Of a stretch of 64,000 bases of DNA, positions 12,105 to 22,331 are shown in pieces. The first letter of the stretch is position 1, and each line of letters opens with the position of its first letter. Where the stretch lies: NCBI GenBank assembly GCA_035048495.1, contig CM068541.1:8501929-8565928 (forward strand), read 5' to 3'. Under the pieces are notes generated by a model. The model was not told the DNA's origin, ran no database searches, and worked only from the letters and a program-made list of their open reading frames with translations. Source of the DNA: Euptelea pleiosperma. Taxonomy: Eukaryota; Streptophyta; Magnoliopsida; Ranunculales; Eupteleaceae. A program made the position numbers and the translations under genes.

Positions 12105-12396
12105 TGGAATTACCCTTCAACAAATAGATTCCTTTCAGACTGGCCATGAAAATTATTGAGTGCAACCTCGATAAAAAAACAGTCGCTTTTCTGTAAAAAA
12201 CAGGTAAAAGTTTTATTAAAATAGAGACCGTTGGATTGTCACCAATGGTACAGATCTAGTTGCAAACACTTATTGGTCAGGCAGGTGGTCCGACAGGCAG
12301 TTATGTCGCATTAAGGTCCGTCACATGGTGGGCCCACTTTTTCTAGCTTTTCGGAAGATCACCGAGTTCTTTTTTAATCTTTGACGTTAGACTGAC

Positions 12397-12553
12397 TGGG
12401 GAAATGATTTTACGAGTTTATCTTGACAAGAATGCCCCTATAACAAAACTATCCTTACATGTCTTTTTTAGGAGAAATATTTTACTTGAAGGGCATTTCT
12501 GTCAAATATTGACTGGAAGAGGTAAAAAAGTCACGATAAAATCATTCCCCGGT
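12397..12553. repeat. Small MITE, about 155 bp
   Basis: The inverted ends ctggggaaatgattttacg and gataaaatcattccccgg enclose the facing blocks gacaagaatgcccct and agggcatttctgtc. This is a non-coding palindromic element seen only once here. Confidence 0.65.
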
Positions 12554-13328
12554 TCTTAGTGGGTCCCACCTGAAGTCACAATCTTGGAGATTATGACTTC
12601 ACGTGAATTACGCGGCCTATTGTATGGTCCAGCTCTTAATGGAGACAGCCAACGTCATTTTCTCTGTTCTCTTCCCGCTGACGTGTTTCCTGTCGGTAAG
12701 TAGGTATACCCAAGGTATACAAGCTCGTATATAAACATATACAAACTAGATTGTCTACGACAGTAATCGGAGGCGAGGAATTGGATTCATCGCTAATACT
12801 TGTCGAGTTTGACTACTCGGGGCTAGGTTTCCAATTCCTCGCCAACATTATAAACTTGCGGCTTCTTGAGGTGGAACCATATGTTAAAGTTGTGCCATAT
12901 CAAATTTCATGGTTCTCCTTTTTTTGTAAGAAGTCAACAACAATTGGAACCTGAATCGTCAAGGATTTGCCATATCAAATATCAAATTGGATGATCACTA
13001 CCATACGATTCAGGATCAACGGTGTTCTGTTCCATGCCAACACACATCTATTGAGATTATGGGGTTATATCCACAATATAATAAAAATAAAAATTAGAAC
13101 CCAAATAAAACTTGGACGAGAACACGAACGTGGATTTCGAGAATCCAACGGTGGTTTTGCTTTGGCCAAAGTAAATGCCAGCTCATAAAATTTAGGGGAA
13201 TTTTAGTAGCACTCCCAGGAATTGTGAGAGCACCCCACGAATTGTCCTTCAATTTGCTTAATTTACAAAAATGCCTTCCACAAATTAAACTCGAGATCAC
13301 CATGTGCAACTTCATGCAAGCGTTCAGG
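12554..13328. other. Intergenic stretch, no recognised gene
   Basis: Several short open frames exist but none has a recognisable motif or splice context. Near 13,135-13,190 is a phrase (gagaatccaacggtggtttt) shared with the MITE family P at 14,740, 37,850 and 59,853. Confidence 0.45.
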
Positions 13329-13635
13329 GACCCACGTGTCATGCTCTTAGAGGACTCAGACCATATGGATGATAGGCCAATCCCTAGGTGGATCTACAAA
13401 CAAAAAAGCAGCCTGATTAGTGATTTCTAAGCGTTGGATTTGAGTTATTTTCATGGGTTGATTTTAACTGTGAAAATGTGAGTATTATTGACCATTATTT
13501 GAGGTATAAAGATCCGAAGGTTTGAAATCACTAATCAGGCTGAGTTTGCCTAGGGATTGGAAAAACATCCATACGATCAGAGTCCTCTAAGAGTGTGCCA
13601 CGTGGCTCATATTGTGCGCTGTCATCAAAGTTCTA
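13329..13635. repeat. MITE family A copy
   Basis: Two inverted halves: gctcttagaggactcagacc to gtgatttctaagcgttg, then tgaaatcactaatcaggctg to tcatcaaagttctactc. The right end keeps the family terminus. Confidence 0.75.
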
Positions 13636-13639
13636 CTCT

Positions 13640-14600
13640 AAAAAAATCACATCTATTATTTGTCAATATCGGATGGATTACAGAAAAGAAGTAAAAATAA
13701 AAATTGTGGGATGGATGTTTAGTTTGGGTGCCCATCCAATTCAAGGGTTGCGACTAAAATTATAAGCAATCATATGATTTTACAACCATCCGGATAATTG
13801 CATATCCTGGTGGGGATGATTGGAACAATTTGATTAGTGGAATGGACGGTTCTCATAACTTTCCAGGCTGTCCAAAATTAGATAACTAATCAGATTGGTA
13901 GATAACTATTGATCCGTGTTTTAAAACTCGTGGAGTTAACTCGAAACTCGACCAAGTTGACTATACTCGGCTGAATTTCAAGTTGACTTGAAATAAACTC
14001 GAATAAAATATACAATGCACTTTGCGTTTTGTTTTCTGTAAAAACGACACACCAAGTACGTCATATTATAATCGAGTTGTGCTTCTCAAAATACCCTCCT
14101 CCTAACCAAGAAAGATGCGCATTCTTATTCAAAACTTATCTGGTGAAGTTGAGATCAATGTTTAATAGGGGCCATTATAATGGTATAACGGACTGGAGCC
14201 ATGACCGATTTTTCCGTTATAATGGATTGTAACGCACATGGGCAAAAATAAAAAAAAAGGAAAAAAATAGAAAATAACGGAAAGTAACTGAAACAACCGC
14301 GCTAAACCTTAAAAATCAAATTTTGAAGTACGATTCTGCGCTTTGGGTTATATGGTAGGGATGTTAATGGGCCAGGCTGCCCCATTAAGCTATTAGATCC
14401 AGCCCATACAAAGCTAAGCTTTAACTGTTTTAATTTGCATAGTAGGCCAGGCCCTGGGTTTTAAGATTCACTAAATAAGTGGGCTAGACTTGGACAGAGC
14501 TTGGCCCGGTCCTAACCCGGTCAATTAAGTTTTGACCCAGGTCAGATTTTGAAGTTTCTTAGAAAATAAAATATATTGTTGTCGAGGGATTTGGAGATGT
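13640..14600. other. Intergenic, with taacgg and gggcc-type repeat traces
   Basis: 14,155-14,330 is a taacgg-family copy (ggccattataatggtataac; gattgtaacgcacatgggc). 14,350-14,560 is a degenerate repeat (atgttaatgggccaggctgc) also seen at 20,960 and 30,895. No gene. Confidence 0.45.
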
Positions 14601-14739
14601 TGAAGCCTTTGTGAGGATGATCTCCTCACCATAGAGACCAATGTCACCAAAAATCATCCCCTTCCAAAACTTCTAATTTATAAATGGCTCAGACTCCGAG
14701 CACCCCCTTTTTCTAACCCCTCTCGGTGTTCTCGCGCTC

Positions 14740-15060
14740 TGCTGTTGATTTCACAAATCCAATGGCGGTTGTCAGTACCCCCCAAAGTGAAAAAGCGATG
14801 ACATCTCGACGCTGACAACTACCGTAGGATTCTTAAAATCCACATCCGAGCGAGCACATGAACACCAATAGGGGTCAGAAAAATGGGGGTCCCCTGAGCC
14901 CAACCCTTTGGCCCCCACCAATTTTTCGTTCTCGAAAATTTTGTCCCCTGATCCTGACCCTCTATCTATAATAATTATATGGTTATGTTCAAAAAGTGTG
15001 CTGCATTGCCTCTGCCTCTCCAATGATATTTCTAAAAAGGAAAGACTTTGACCCAGCAAA
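14740..15060. repeat. MITE family P copy
   Basis: Starts with acccctctcggtgttctcg and gatttcacaaatccaatggc and has a facing half with ttcttaaaatccacatccga and gaacaccaataggggtc. The family is shared with 37,850-38,160 and 59,853-60,017. Confidence 0.65.
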
Positions 15061-15346
15061 TCCTAATATATTTGACCATTTGAGACACTAAATGATAAAA
15101 AAATGTCTTTGACACGCATTCAACAGGTTCCGAGGACCTAAATTTTTTAACATAAATTTTCACCGAAGCTCTCATGCGTGGGTTCCAAGAATCCAACAGT
15201 GGTTCTACTGGCAAAAATGAATGCCACCGCCAACCACCATTGGATTCTCGTGATCCATGGACGAGATTTTCAGTAAAAATTAATGTCCGCAAATCCCGAC
15301 TGGACACACATTACTACTTTTTAATTTTGTGGTCTATAGGCTAGGA

Positions 15347-15800
15347 ATGTCAATTGGTACCCAATTAACTGATATCCCATATAGGAACCAGTCCTGATTA
15401 TCCCAGTTCTGGGACTACCTACTTTATAAACGAACCCATAAAGATCCAGAACCAATAGGAGCCGGTACTGAAGTATATGTAGTAAGTTCTGGTTGTTAGT
15501 ACACTACTATCGTAACCGAACCAAAATCGAACCGATAAGACCTGGAATCAACAGATACAGTAGTGATAAAAATGCCAAGTTTTTAATTTCAAAATTTAGT
15601 ATAGAAAAGATTTTATTTATTTATATTTTCATATTTCTTATATAGCACACAGGTATACCTGATACCGGGTGGGATACGATAACCGGATATTTATCGTTCC
15701 AGTTCTAGATCCACTTATTTAGGAATCAGAACAGATAGGAACTGGAACTGCCATACCCGAACATAATAGGTTCTGGTTCTGGGTTCAATTGAGAGCTAGG
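15347..15800. repeat. hAT-like non-autonomous element rich in (g)aaccgg motifs
   Basis: Begins taggaatgtcaattggtacc and continues with repeated motifs such as gaaccagtcc, gaaccaatagg, ccgaaccaaaatcgaacc and gatccacttatttagg. The taggnatgtcaattggta end is typical of short hAT elements (known pattern). Relatives: 39,266-39,725, 52,160-52,590, 52,917-53,350, 57,050-57,300, 61,590-61,750. Confidence 0.6.
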
Positions 15801-15914
15801 CAGGAACATGTAGGAAGTGTTGTAGAGACATGCCGACCACTCTGAAACTAATTCTAAAAGGAAGGACATTTGACCAAGCAATTCTAAATAATTTGTGTAT
15901 TATATTTTTGTTTA

Positions 15915-16016
15915 GCCGCCGGTCAGCCGCCGGTCAAAATAAGACATTGAGATGGTCAGATGTTTGAAAACATATTCCGACATCGAGATATTTCTCTTTG
16001 CATACTTCTATATAAG
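15915..16016 (+). promoter_or_regulatory. Promoter of unit A: doubled GCCGGTCA box and TATA
   Basis: gccgccggtca occurs twice in tandem (15,915-15,935). The second copy leads into ggtcaaaataagacattgag. GGTCAAAA is a W-box (TTTTGACC) on the opposite strand. TATATAAG lies at 16,009-16,016, 67 bases before the ATG. Genes B, C and G share the box. Confidence 0.55.
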
Positions 16017-16082
16017 ACTGATAAAAAGAAGAACTGAGATGAAAGAAGAAATCAAAAGAAAGAATTGAAGAAAAGGAGAATC

Positions 16083-16206
16083 ATGAGGAAGTCGTTTAGT
16101 AATGTTTTTTGTTCTTCTGCAATTTTGATTCTTGTAGTTTCAATCACTTGGGGGTCTCTAATGGCGGAATCATCGAGACTCCTATACTCCTCTACTTCTA
16201 TCCAAG
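16083..16206 (+). pseudogene. Unit A: orphan exon 1 of a secreted-peptide gene
   Basis: ATG-MRKSFSNVF, a hydrophobic core (SSAILILVVSITWGSL) and the propeptide start MAESSRLLYSS end at a GT donor in phase 1 (caag|gtat), 41 codons. This is the signal-peptide exon of the cluster family, nearly identical to that of gene G. The expected second exon is absent: similarity to G ends at about 16,386 and no cagAGA(C/T)AGGATTA-like exon occurs before gene B. I read it as a truncated duplicate. A transcript could in principle splice from this donor to exon 2 of B (18,567), since the phases match. That would make it an alternative first exon. Confidence 0.75.
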
Positions 16207-16679
16207 GTATCAACTACTCCACAACTGTGGAATCGGGACCCTCCGGAATCCGGATTGGCTTAGTTCTGACATGTCTTGCGAGGTGTTCGGGTCCAACACA
16301 GTTCCGTGGGATGGTGTTTTTGTAGTTAAAAAAAAAAAAAATGCTTTTCTGTCTTCCTTCCAACATGGGTTTATTGTAGATCGTTCGGTGTTGACCGTCG
16401 AGAGTCGAGACAATGTGATCTCTGTTTGTGCTGCGGAGACTTTAAGTCATGGGTTGTGGTGGCGGTAATAAGCAGTCACCTTGACCAAGGTTTAAAATTT
16501 CGATTTCACATGCTACTTCGATGAGAGTCGAAATCGAAATTTCGATCAAAATTTTAAAATTTCTAAAACTTGGAAAATTTTGAAATTGAGATTATTGTTG
16601 AAAATTTCAAATTTTCGATCGAAATTCAATGAAAATTACATAGATCATTTTGGGGGAGACAACTGAGCTCTCAGAACTC

Positions 16680-16860
16680 TACCTTCAGTCATCAGAGTCA
16701 TTTTGGGGAAGGAAGCTTACATAGATCATTCACACTTCTTTTGTTGTCCTCGTGGGGTTCAAAATGGGATTGATCGAACATGCAATCTTATGCTAGTAAC
16801 GACTCGAACCGTCGCAGTGCCGGAAGTCAACCAATTGAGCTATAAACCTTATATCATCAC
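16680..16860 (-). mobile_element. tRNA-derived SINE, minus strand
   Basis: Read on the minus strand, tagctcaattggttgactt (box A) is followed about 30 bases later by ggttcgagtcg (box B), which is the internal polymerase III promoter of a tRNA-derived SINE. The body extends left through gattgatcgaacatgcaatc. The same insertion sits in block 2 at about 41,040-41,210, so it predates the duplication. Confidence 0.65.
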
Positions 16861-17004
16861 TGCTTAATACTTTTGCCATATTTATTTTACTCCGCGAAAA
16901 GGTCTGATTTTGGGAAAAGGTTTTTTTTTTTTTCTTTTTCTTTCATTTTTTGTAATAATACAAGTATTAGGTTGAAGAAAAGCTTATAGTAAGTCATTTT
17001 TTTG

Positions 17005-17333
17005 GGGGGGGGGGGGACCCCCATTTTGGCGTACCCATGTAGAAGATGAATCAATGGCTGATTTTTGGTGAGGATGATCTCTATGGTGTGGTGATCATCC
17101 TCACAAAAATTCAAATCATTCGGGTATTCGTACTGGTTTAGAAGTTGAGAAATTATGGACCATCAATTTTTACTGTGTAACTTGGAAACCACATTTGATG
17201 GGGTTAGAAATTTCAGAATGGGCTGTTGTTGGGATGATCTATATGGTGAGGAGATCGTCCTAACCAAAAATCAGCCATTGATTCATCTTCTACGTGGGTA
17301 CGCCAAAATGGGTGTCAAAAATGGGATCCCCCA
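17005..17333. repeat. MITE family M with long inverted ends
   Basis: ttggcgtacccatgtagaag with gatgaatcaatggctgattt is mirrored by aaatcagccattgattcatc with cttctacgtgggtacgccaa. Outer ggggaccccc/gggatcccccaa parts continue the pairing. Related sequence lies at 45,085-45,345. Confidence 0.8.
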
Positions 17334-17787
17334 AGCCTGACGCTTTTTTTTGGGGACAAATCTAGTCTGCAACAATTTGCAGACTTAAAAGTATGCAAAC
17401 ATGGCATCCACCATTGAATGCTCATTGAAAAGCATTTTTAATTTATAAATATATTTTTTTAAAAACATTGAATTAACACTCATTTCAAGGGAAATCCATG
17501 GATCGATTCCATTTTTTGGTCACTAACGTTTGACCCACGCCTATCATTAACGCATCCCTGTTTGACACGTTAGCCACGTGATATTTTGATGGGGCTAGTA
17601 CATCAAAATATTGTCATGCACGATAGGCGTAAACACTTTTTCCTCTGAAATCTACTATGCACTAGTACTGTAGTACATGAGTCTGAATGCAACTCGGTCT
17701 AAATACAAGAATCTTTGACACGCATTCTATTAATTTATGCATTATTTGTAGAAAGAGAGGGATACGTGGGGCATCCCTGGTTAGGCG

Positions 17788-17870
17788 CCGGTCAAAATAA
17801 AACACTGAGAAGTCTATTAAAAAAATATCTTGGGATGGTGAGATGTTTCTAAGTACATACTTGTATAAAA
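17788..17870 (+). promoter_or_regulatory. Promoter of gene B
   Basis: gcgccggtcaaaataaaaca at 17,785-17,804 holds the conserved W-box core (opposite strand). TATAAAA is at 17,864-17,870, 59 bases upstream of the ATG. Confidence 0.55.
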
Positions 17871-17928
17871 CATGGACACCCGAAGAACATGAGATGTAGA
17901 AATCGATCAAAAGAAAGAAGTAGAGAAA

Positions 17929-18694
17929 ATGAGAACGAGGAAGTCGTTTTATAATGTTACTTTGTGTGTTTGTGTACTTGTGTTTCTTGTAGTTTCAGGT
18001 TCAATCGGCTGGGGTTCTCTTATGGAAGAATCAAGGGTCATAAGCCTCCCTACTTATCTTCGAGGTACAAACTACTCCAACAAATCCCCAATAGGTCGAT
18101 TATTTTGGATAAATAATTGTTTAATATGGTACGTATCAGAGTTTTAAGGCCGACCAAGAGGTCGCAAGTTCAAGTCTCGGCAAAGTGCTGAGGGGGCATG
18201 TTATTGGAGTGTGTTGTTTGGTTGTATAGCCAGTACTCTATCTCTGTTAGACCCTTGGACCCTCTGATACACATAGCTACACCTCATTCTTAAGCTTGTG
18301 GAGCAAAGTGGTTGTCAACATGGTATCAGTATAGGAGGTCTAAGTAGATCATGGTTGGCAAAGTGCTGAGGGGGCGTGTTAATAAAGTGTGTTGTGTGGC
18401 CAGCACTCTGCCTCTGATACACATGTGGACCCTTTGATATACATAGATACACCTCTCTCTAAAAGAAGTGAGGCTAAATAGACCTTTTATTAAAAGCTTG
18501 CTCAACTTTAAATAGTGGTGGAAATTTGTTTATTATTATTATTCATTTTGTTTATTTTGAATGTAGAGACAGGATTACGTAGACGCGGAATGGAACTGAT
18601 GGGTGGTCGAGATTCAGGCAGCCCCCCTCCCCCTCCGATCAGTAATATTGCACCCATCCAGCCTATCGAAACCAGGCGGGGAGGACACATATAA
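17929..18694 (+). CDS. Gene B: secreted-peptide precursor, proline-rich GGH class
   Basis: Exons 17929-18064 and 18567-18694 join in phase 1 to 87 codons plus TAA. Exon 1 gives MRTRKSFYN, a strongly hydrophobic signal (LCVCVLVFLVVSGSIGWGSL) and a short propeptide with ESRVISLPTYLR. Exon 2 gives ETGLRRRGMELMGG, then RDSGSPPPPPISNIAPIQ and the end IETRRGGHI. No cysteine pairs, domain or membrane span occur after the signal, so a processed extracellular peptide is the natural reading. The five-proline run suggests hydroxyproline and glycosylation. Closest sisters are C and H. The 502-bp intron carries a TRIM element. I do not recognise a named family; it recalls CEP/PIP precursors in size and layout. 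Confidence 0.8.
18125..18460 (+). mobile_element. TRIM-type element inside the intron of gene B
   Basis: The order is internal-LTR-internal-LTR. An internal piece (gtatcagagttttaagg ... gctgagggggca) is followed by a repeat starting tgtt(a)ttggagtgtgtt at about 18,200. Then come gtggttgtcaaca and a primer site tggtatcagtatagg, a second gctgagggggcg purine tract and a second repeat at 18,378. It is a partial tandem multimer, non-coding. Confidence 0.7.
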
Positions 18695-19066
18695 TTATGT
18701 AGATTTTGTGGTTGTTATGGTGTGTCTAAATTGAATAAATATCTCATTTCTCTGCATATATTATAATTATACATTGAAATAGAATATAGCAGAATAGTTG
18801 GAAATTATTGAACGAATTTGATTTTGATTTTGATTTTGTCATTATTTAGTTTTAAATGTGGAATATTTAAGGGAGTAATAATAAGATGCAAATGAAAAGA
18901 GATCAGATGGTTTGCGCGTCGAGTTTTAATTAGATTTAGGAAATCTCTAAGTGGAACCCATTGAACAGTCCATCTTGCTTCCCCCACATATTGCGATAGT
19001 TACGTTAATTTCTGTTAAGAATTTGTCTCAATTCCTTGGTTAATTTATAATTCACTCGGAAAATTA

Positions 19067-19469
19067 GGGGGCTGTTTGGATTTTCATTTTTCAAAAAATA
19101 CTTTTATATTTAAAAAGACTTCTTAAAAATATATTTTTCTTAAAAAGGTTGTTTGGATCGTCATTAATGCAAAATGTCTTTATCTTCTCTTAGTGGGCCC
19201 ATCACTATAATTGATTAGACTGATTGATTGGGAGGGATAGGAATTGGGTTTCTTTGTTAATTATGTGTTCATTGAGCTAGCAAAATTTTAAAGTCATTTT
19301 TTTTTACTCGAAAGCTGTTTTTCAAGTCAAAAAGACTTTGACTCAAAAAAATATTTTATGGAATAAATATATTTTTAAAAATGGTCATCCAAACAATCTA
19401 TTATTCTGAAAAGTCTTGTTGTGAAAAAAGGACTTTTTCATGTTTAAAAATGGTTATCCAAACACCCCC
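19067..19469. mobile_element. Tourist-like (PIF/Harbinger) MITE with TTA target duplication
   Basis: The ends gggggctgtttggat and atccaaacaccccc are inverted. TTA flanks both sides (19,064-19,066 and 19,470-19,472). The sister blocks at about 26,510 and 48,903 have the uninterrupted site (aactaagccttaaa), so this is an insertion specific to this block. Confidence 0.8.
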
Positions 19470-19931
19470 TTAAGCCTTAAAACTTTGCCCTTCAGTAATC
19501 AGAATCATTTGGGTGAAGAAAAAGTTTAAACAAACGCGATCCATTATAACAGACTTTATAATGTTAAGCCTGTTTTTCGGTCGGGGCATCACCATTAAAG
19601 GCCGTTGCAACTTTTTTATTTTTTAAACCATCCTCCTGGTTAGTTAAATCATTGTTGCACATAGCACAATTTCCCTCGGACACCCTATTTGATGGGGTAT
19701 TTTCCAACACTTCCCTGAAAATTGAAAGTATATAGTAATACCCCATTACAGTTTCATACTTAAGGGGTGGTGCCCCATTTTCTCATTAAAATAATATTAA
19801 TAAAAGCTATAGATTAGTAAATAGATAGAAAAAAATAATTAAATTTTTAATTTTTGAAAGTCTAAAATACCTTTGTGCATCATAAATAGTTAATGGAAAT
19901 GTGTTACAGGTTACAAAGCAAAGCGGGGGTT

Positions 19932-20053
19932 CTTCCAATACACTCCGGCACGTGTGGAAGGGGTGACTATCATGCCCCGGGGGACTAGTCGGGTGCTCTA
20001 AGAGGTCTGGATACCCACAGTTTCAAAAAAATGAACGAAAAAAAAAAAAAAGT
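19932..20053 (+). mobile_element. SINE 3' fragment with 14-bp target duplication
   Basis: The body cacgtgtggaaggggtgac ... gatacccacagtttc ends in A-rich tracts. It is flanked by gcaaagcgggggtt at 19,918-19,931 and again at 20,054-20,067. The same locus without insertion is seen at about 28,435 and 50,680. The family also occurs, fuller and inverted, in the intron of gene C (25,530-25,680). Confidence 0.85.
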
Positions 20054-20067
20054 GCAAAGCGGGGGTT

Positions 20068-20330
20068 ATTTAAAGCCAGCCTTTTTTCTCATTGCAACCT
20101 ATTTCTTTAAAGAAACCAAAATTTAAAAGTCCTTAAAAATATATAAAATCAAATAAATATATCAATGGTGTTTGAATCTGTCTCTCAAGAAAAAATTAGG
20201 ATTTTTTTTGGTAAGCAAAGAAAAATTTGGATGGGCAGAGATTTATATGAATGAAAAGGAGAAAATCTATGATATAGAATTCTGTATCAAAAATTTGATA
20301 CTGAAATCCCTCAAAATGCCATGTGGCACT
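20068..20330 (+). repeat. Relic of the region upstream of gene D
   Basis: Runs parallel to 28,445-28,740 and 50,690-50,980 (gaatctgtctctcaagaa; ttatatgaatgaaaaggag; aaaatgccatgtggcac), which lie just upstream of genes D and I. After 20,340 the match stops and no D-like gene follows. The third gene of this module copy has been lost. Confidence 0.6.
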
Positions 20331-20625
20331 CTTTCAGGGCCATTGACGGATGAATGTTTGGCCCACACCTTGGTAGACCTACACACCATAATCAATGATT
20401 GGTGATTTTTAGCCATTGGATTTGAGCACTTTTTCATCCTAGGCTTGGAACCAACACAAAATCATGTTCATGAAGTCCATAATGAAAAAGTACTCAAACC
20501 AATGGCTTGAAATCATCAATCATGCTGATTTTTGGTATATAGATCCACCAATGGCTTTGAATCATCAAAAGAGTGAGCCACTTGGTAGTTTTGAGGGACT
20601 TCCGCATCATAGAGGCAATATTTGA
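20330..20625. repeat. MITE family B copy
   Basis: Left half gaatgtttggcccacacc, tttttagccattggatttga; right half ctcaaaccaatggcttgaaa, tgatttttggtatatagatc. The halves are inverted. Confidence 0.7.
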
Positions 20626-21260
20626 GAACACTTTTGGAAAGCGCTTCTCCAACTTTTGGCATCAAGAAACGTTTCCTTAGCATAAATCTCTGTTTGGTTT
20701 GCAAAAACAGTTTGACTTCCCACGTTCGCACAGAGTGTTTCTTAAAAAAAACGCTTCTACACTTTTGCATGAAGTGTATCACTGTAAGAACGGATCTCAT
20801 ATTTTGACCTTTTTATCCCCTCTTTCCTCAATTGTAGAAAAAATTATCACTTTTCAGTAGTTGTTTCCATGGCTTCTGCATAAGCATTTTTCCACAATAC
20901 TTCTACAAAAGCATTCCCAAATAGGGCCAGAACGGCTCAACGAGAAACAAGTACAACATAGTAGGAGTGTTAATAGGTCTAGCTGCCCCCAATGGGATGG
21001 TTCTTAGACTCATCCCGTCGTAAGGCTGAGCTTAAGCTGTATTAATAAGTTTAGCAAGCAGACAATGCTTAGGGTCTTAGGCCCAGTAAATAAGTGGTAC
21101 CAGCACTCGAACCTTAGATCTTTTCCAAGGTGTTAAGTTTCTTCTAAGAAGGTTTTCTCGTGATGGTTGGTCTGGTTGGTAAACAGTTGGAATATTCTTC
21201 TCTACCATGTACAAAAGTTGGCACCTGGCCCACAACTCCACCTAAAAAAAATAATCCAGG
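20626..21260. repeat. Repeat block shared with 30,400-31,030
   Basis: Shared phrases include cttctccaacttttggcatc, tttttatcccctctttc, aagcattcccaaatagg and gctgcccccaatggg, in the same order. No coding potential beyond short frames. Confidence 0.55.
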
Positions 21261-21640
21261 ATTAGATTCTCTTTGACAACCGGAAGTTACCAACGACTCC
21301 AATTTTCTAGCATTTCAAACACGGCCTTATTCTTTCTCCATCGAGTCCATTTTTTGGTCACTAACGTATGACCCACGCCTATCACTAGCGCTTCCCTGTT
21401 TGACCCGTTAGCTCTCGAACCCAACCACTTAACTCCAACTGAACAAAATCTAATCCAATTTTTTCCCTTTATCGAGCCATTCTCCATGCTCATCTTGATT
21501 TTGTCTCCTGTTCATCCTTCGGCGGATAAGTGTGGAGAGATTAAAAAAAATTGTATTCTTATCCCCATGTTTTAGTCAAGTTTCTCGAGATTTATCCCTC
21601 AAAGTCATTTCCTCTTTGATCAGATGGCTTGAGACCATGA
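21261..21640. other. Intergenic, no recognised gene
   Basis: Shares sequence with 42,780-43,037 (ttttttggtcactaacgtat; tgaacaaaatctaatccaat) and with 17,510-17,570. The open frames here are not supported by any motif. Confidence 0.4.
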
Positions 21641-21905
21641 TTTAAAAAACGGCCGTTATAACGGATTTGGACCTCTCCCGTTACGTTTTGTACCGTTAAA
21701 ACTCCGAAAAAATAACGACCATTATTTTCTGGAAAAGTGTGAAAAAATACCCTTATTTTCATTATCATTCCATTATATTCCATTTTTTTCCGTTATTTTT
21801 TATTCGTGAAGATTTGAATTTCAGCACCATTTTTTTTTTTTTTTTCGTTATTTCTGTTATTTTCAGTTTTTGCCCCTCAGAGTTACAACACTATTGGGTT
21901 GGTCA
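21640..21905. repeat. taacgg-family MITE
   Basis: Begins gatttaaaaaacggccgtta, passes through a T-rich middle with tttcagcaccatt and ends near tttttgcccctcagagttac. The family's mirrored signature ccgttataacgg recurs more than fifteen times in the window. Confidence 0.7.
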
Positions 21906-22160
21906 ATTTCTTAATTTTTTTATTGGTTAGAAAGGTTGCTAATTTTTTTTTTTATATTAAAATTGCTTATTGTTCAATATAATGACCTTTACACAAGTCA
22001 TTAAATAATAGATTCATTTCCATATCCTGTTAAATAGAACAAAATTAATAAAATATATGCACATTTATATTCGTCATCTTTATAGGTTTTATTCATACAA
22101 GAATTACAAGTTCAAAATTATTTATGTGATCTTGCCATACTAATGTAAAATATGTATATA

Positions 22161-22331
22161 TACTAGTGGGTGCCCCGTGCTGTCGGCATTCTCTGACAAA
22201 GCATTTCCCAAAATCTGGTGTGAGCGGCTGAGATCCACCGTTCATTTAGGAGATAAGATCTCGGCCCTTCTTTGTTGAAGCCTATAAATGGGGGTATAAG
22301 TGGGGAGACAACAACTGTGTTTTGTTATATA
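22161..22331. repeat. GGGTG-CCCGTGCC family unit, single copy
   Basis: actagtgggtgccccgtgct to gagacaacaactgtg...ttgttatatagac. This is the monomer of the larger array that follows. Confidence 0.7.

Larger units (their letters stand above)
14600..17000 (+). repeat. Segmental duplication block 1 (contains unit A)
   Basis: This block corresponds in order to 37,740-41,250: the MITE P region, the hAT-like element, the promoter and exon 1 of A versus G, then the minus-strand SINE. The copies diverge at about 16,386, just after gtagatcgttc, so block 1 lacks the part that carries exon 2 of G. Block 2 carries an extra insertion at 38,190-39,078. Confidence 0.75.

Noticed and set aside
16065..16325. 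Single-exon reading of unit A running past position 16,206
   Set aside because: All paralogues splice at the caag|gt donor; the extension is intron sequence shared with gene G. The upstream TTG start is also unnecessary because ATG lies at 16,083.
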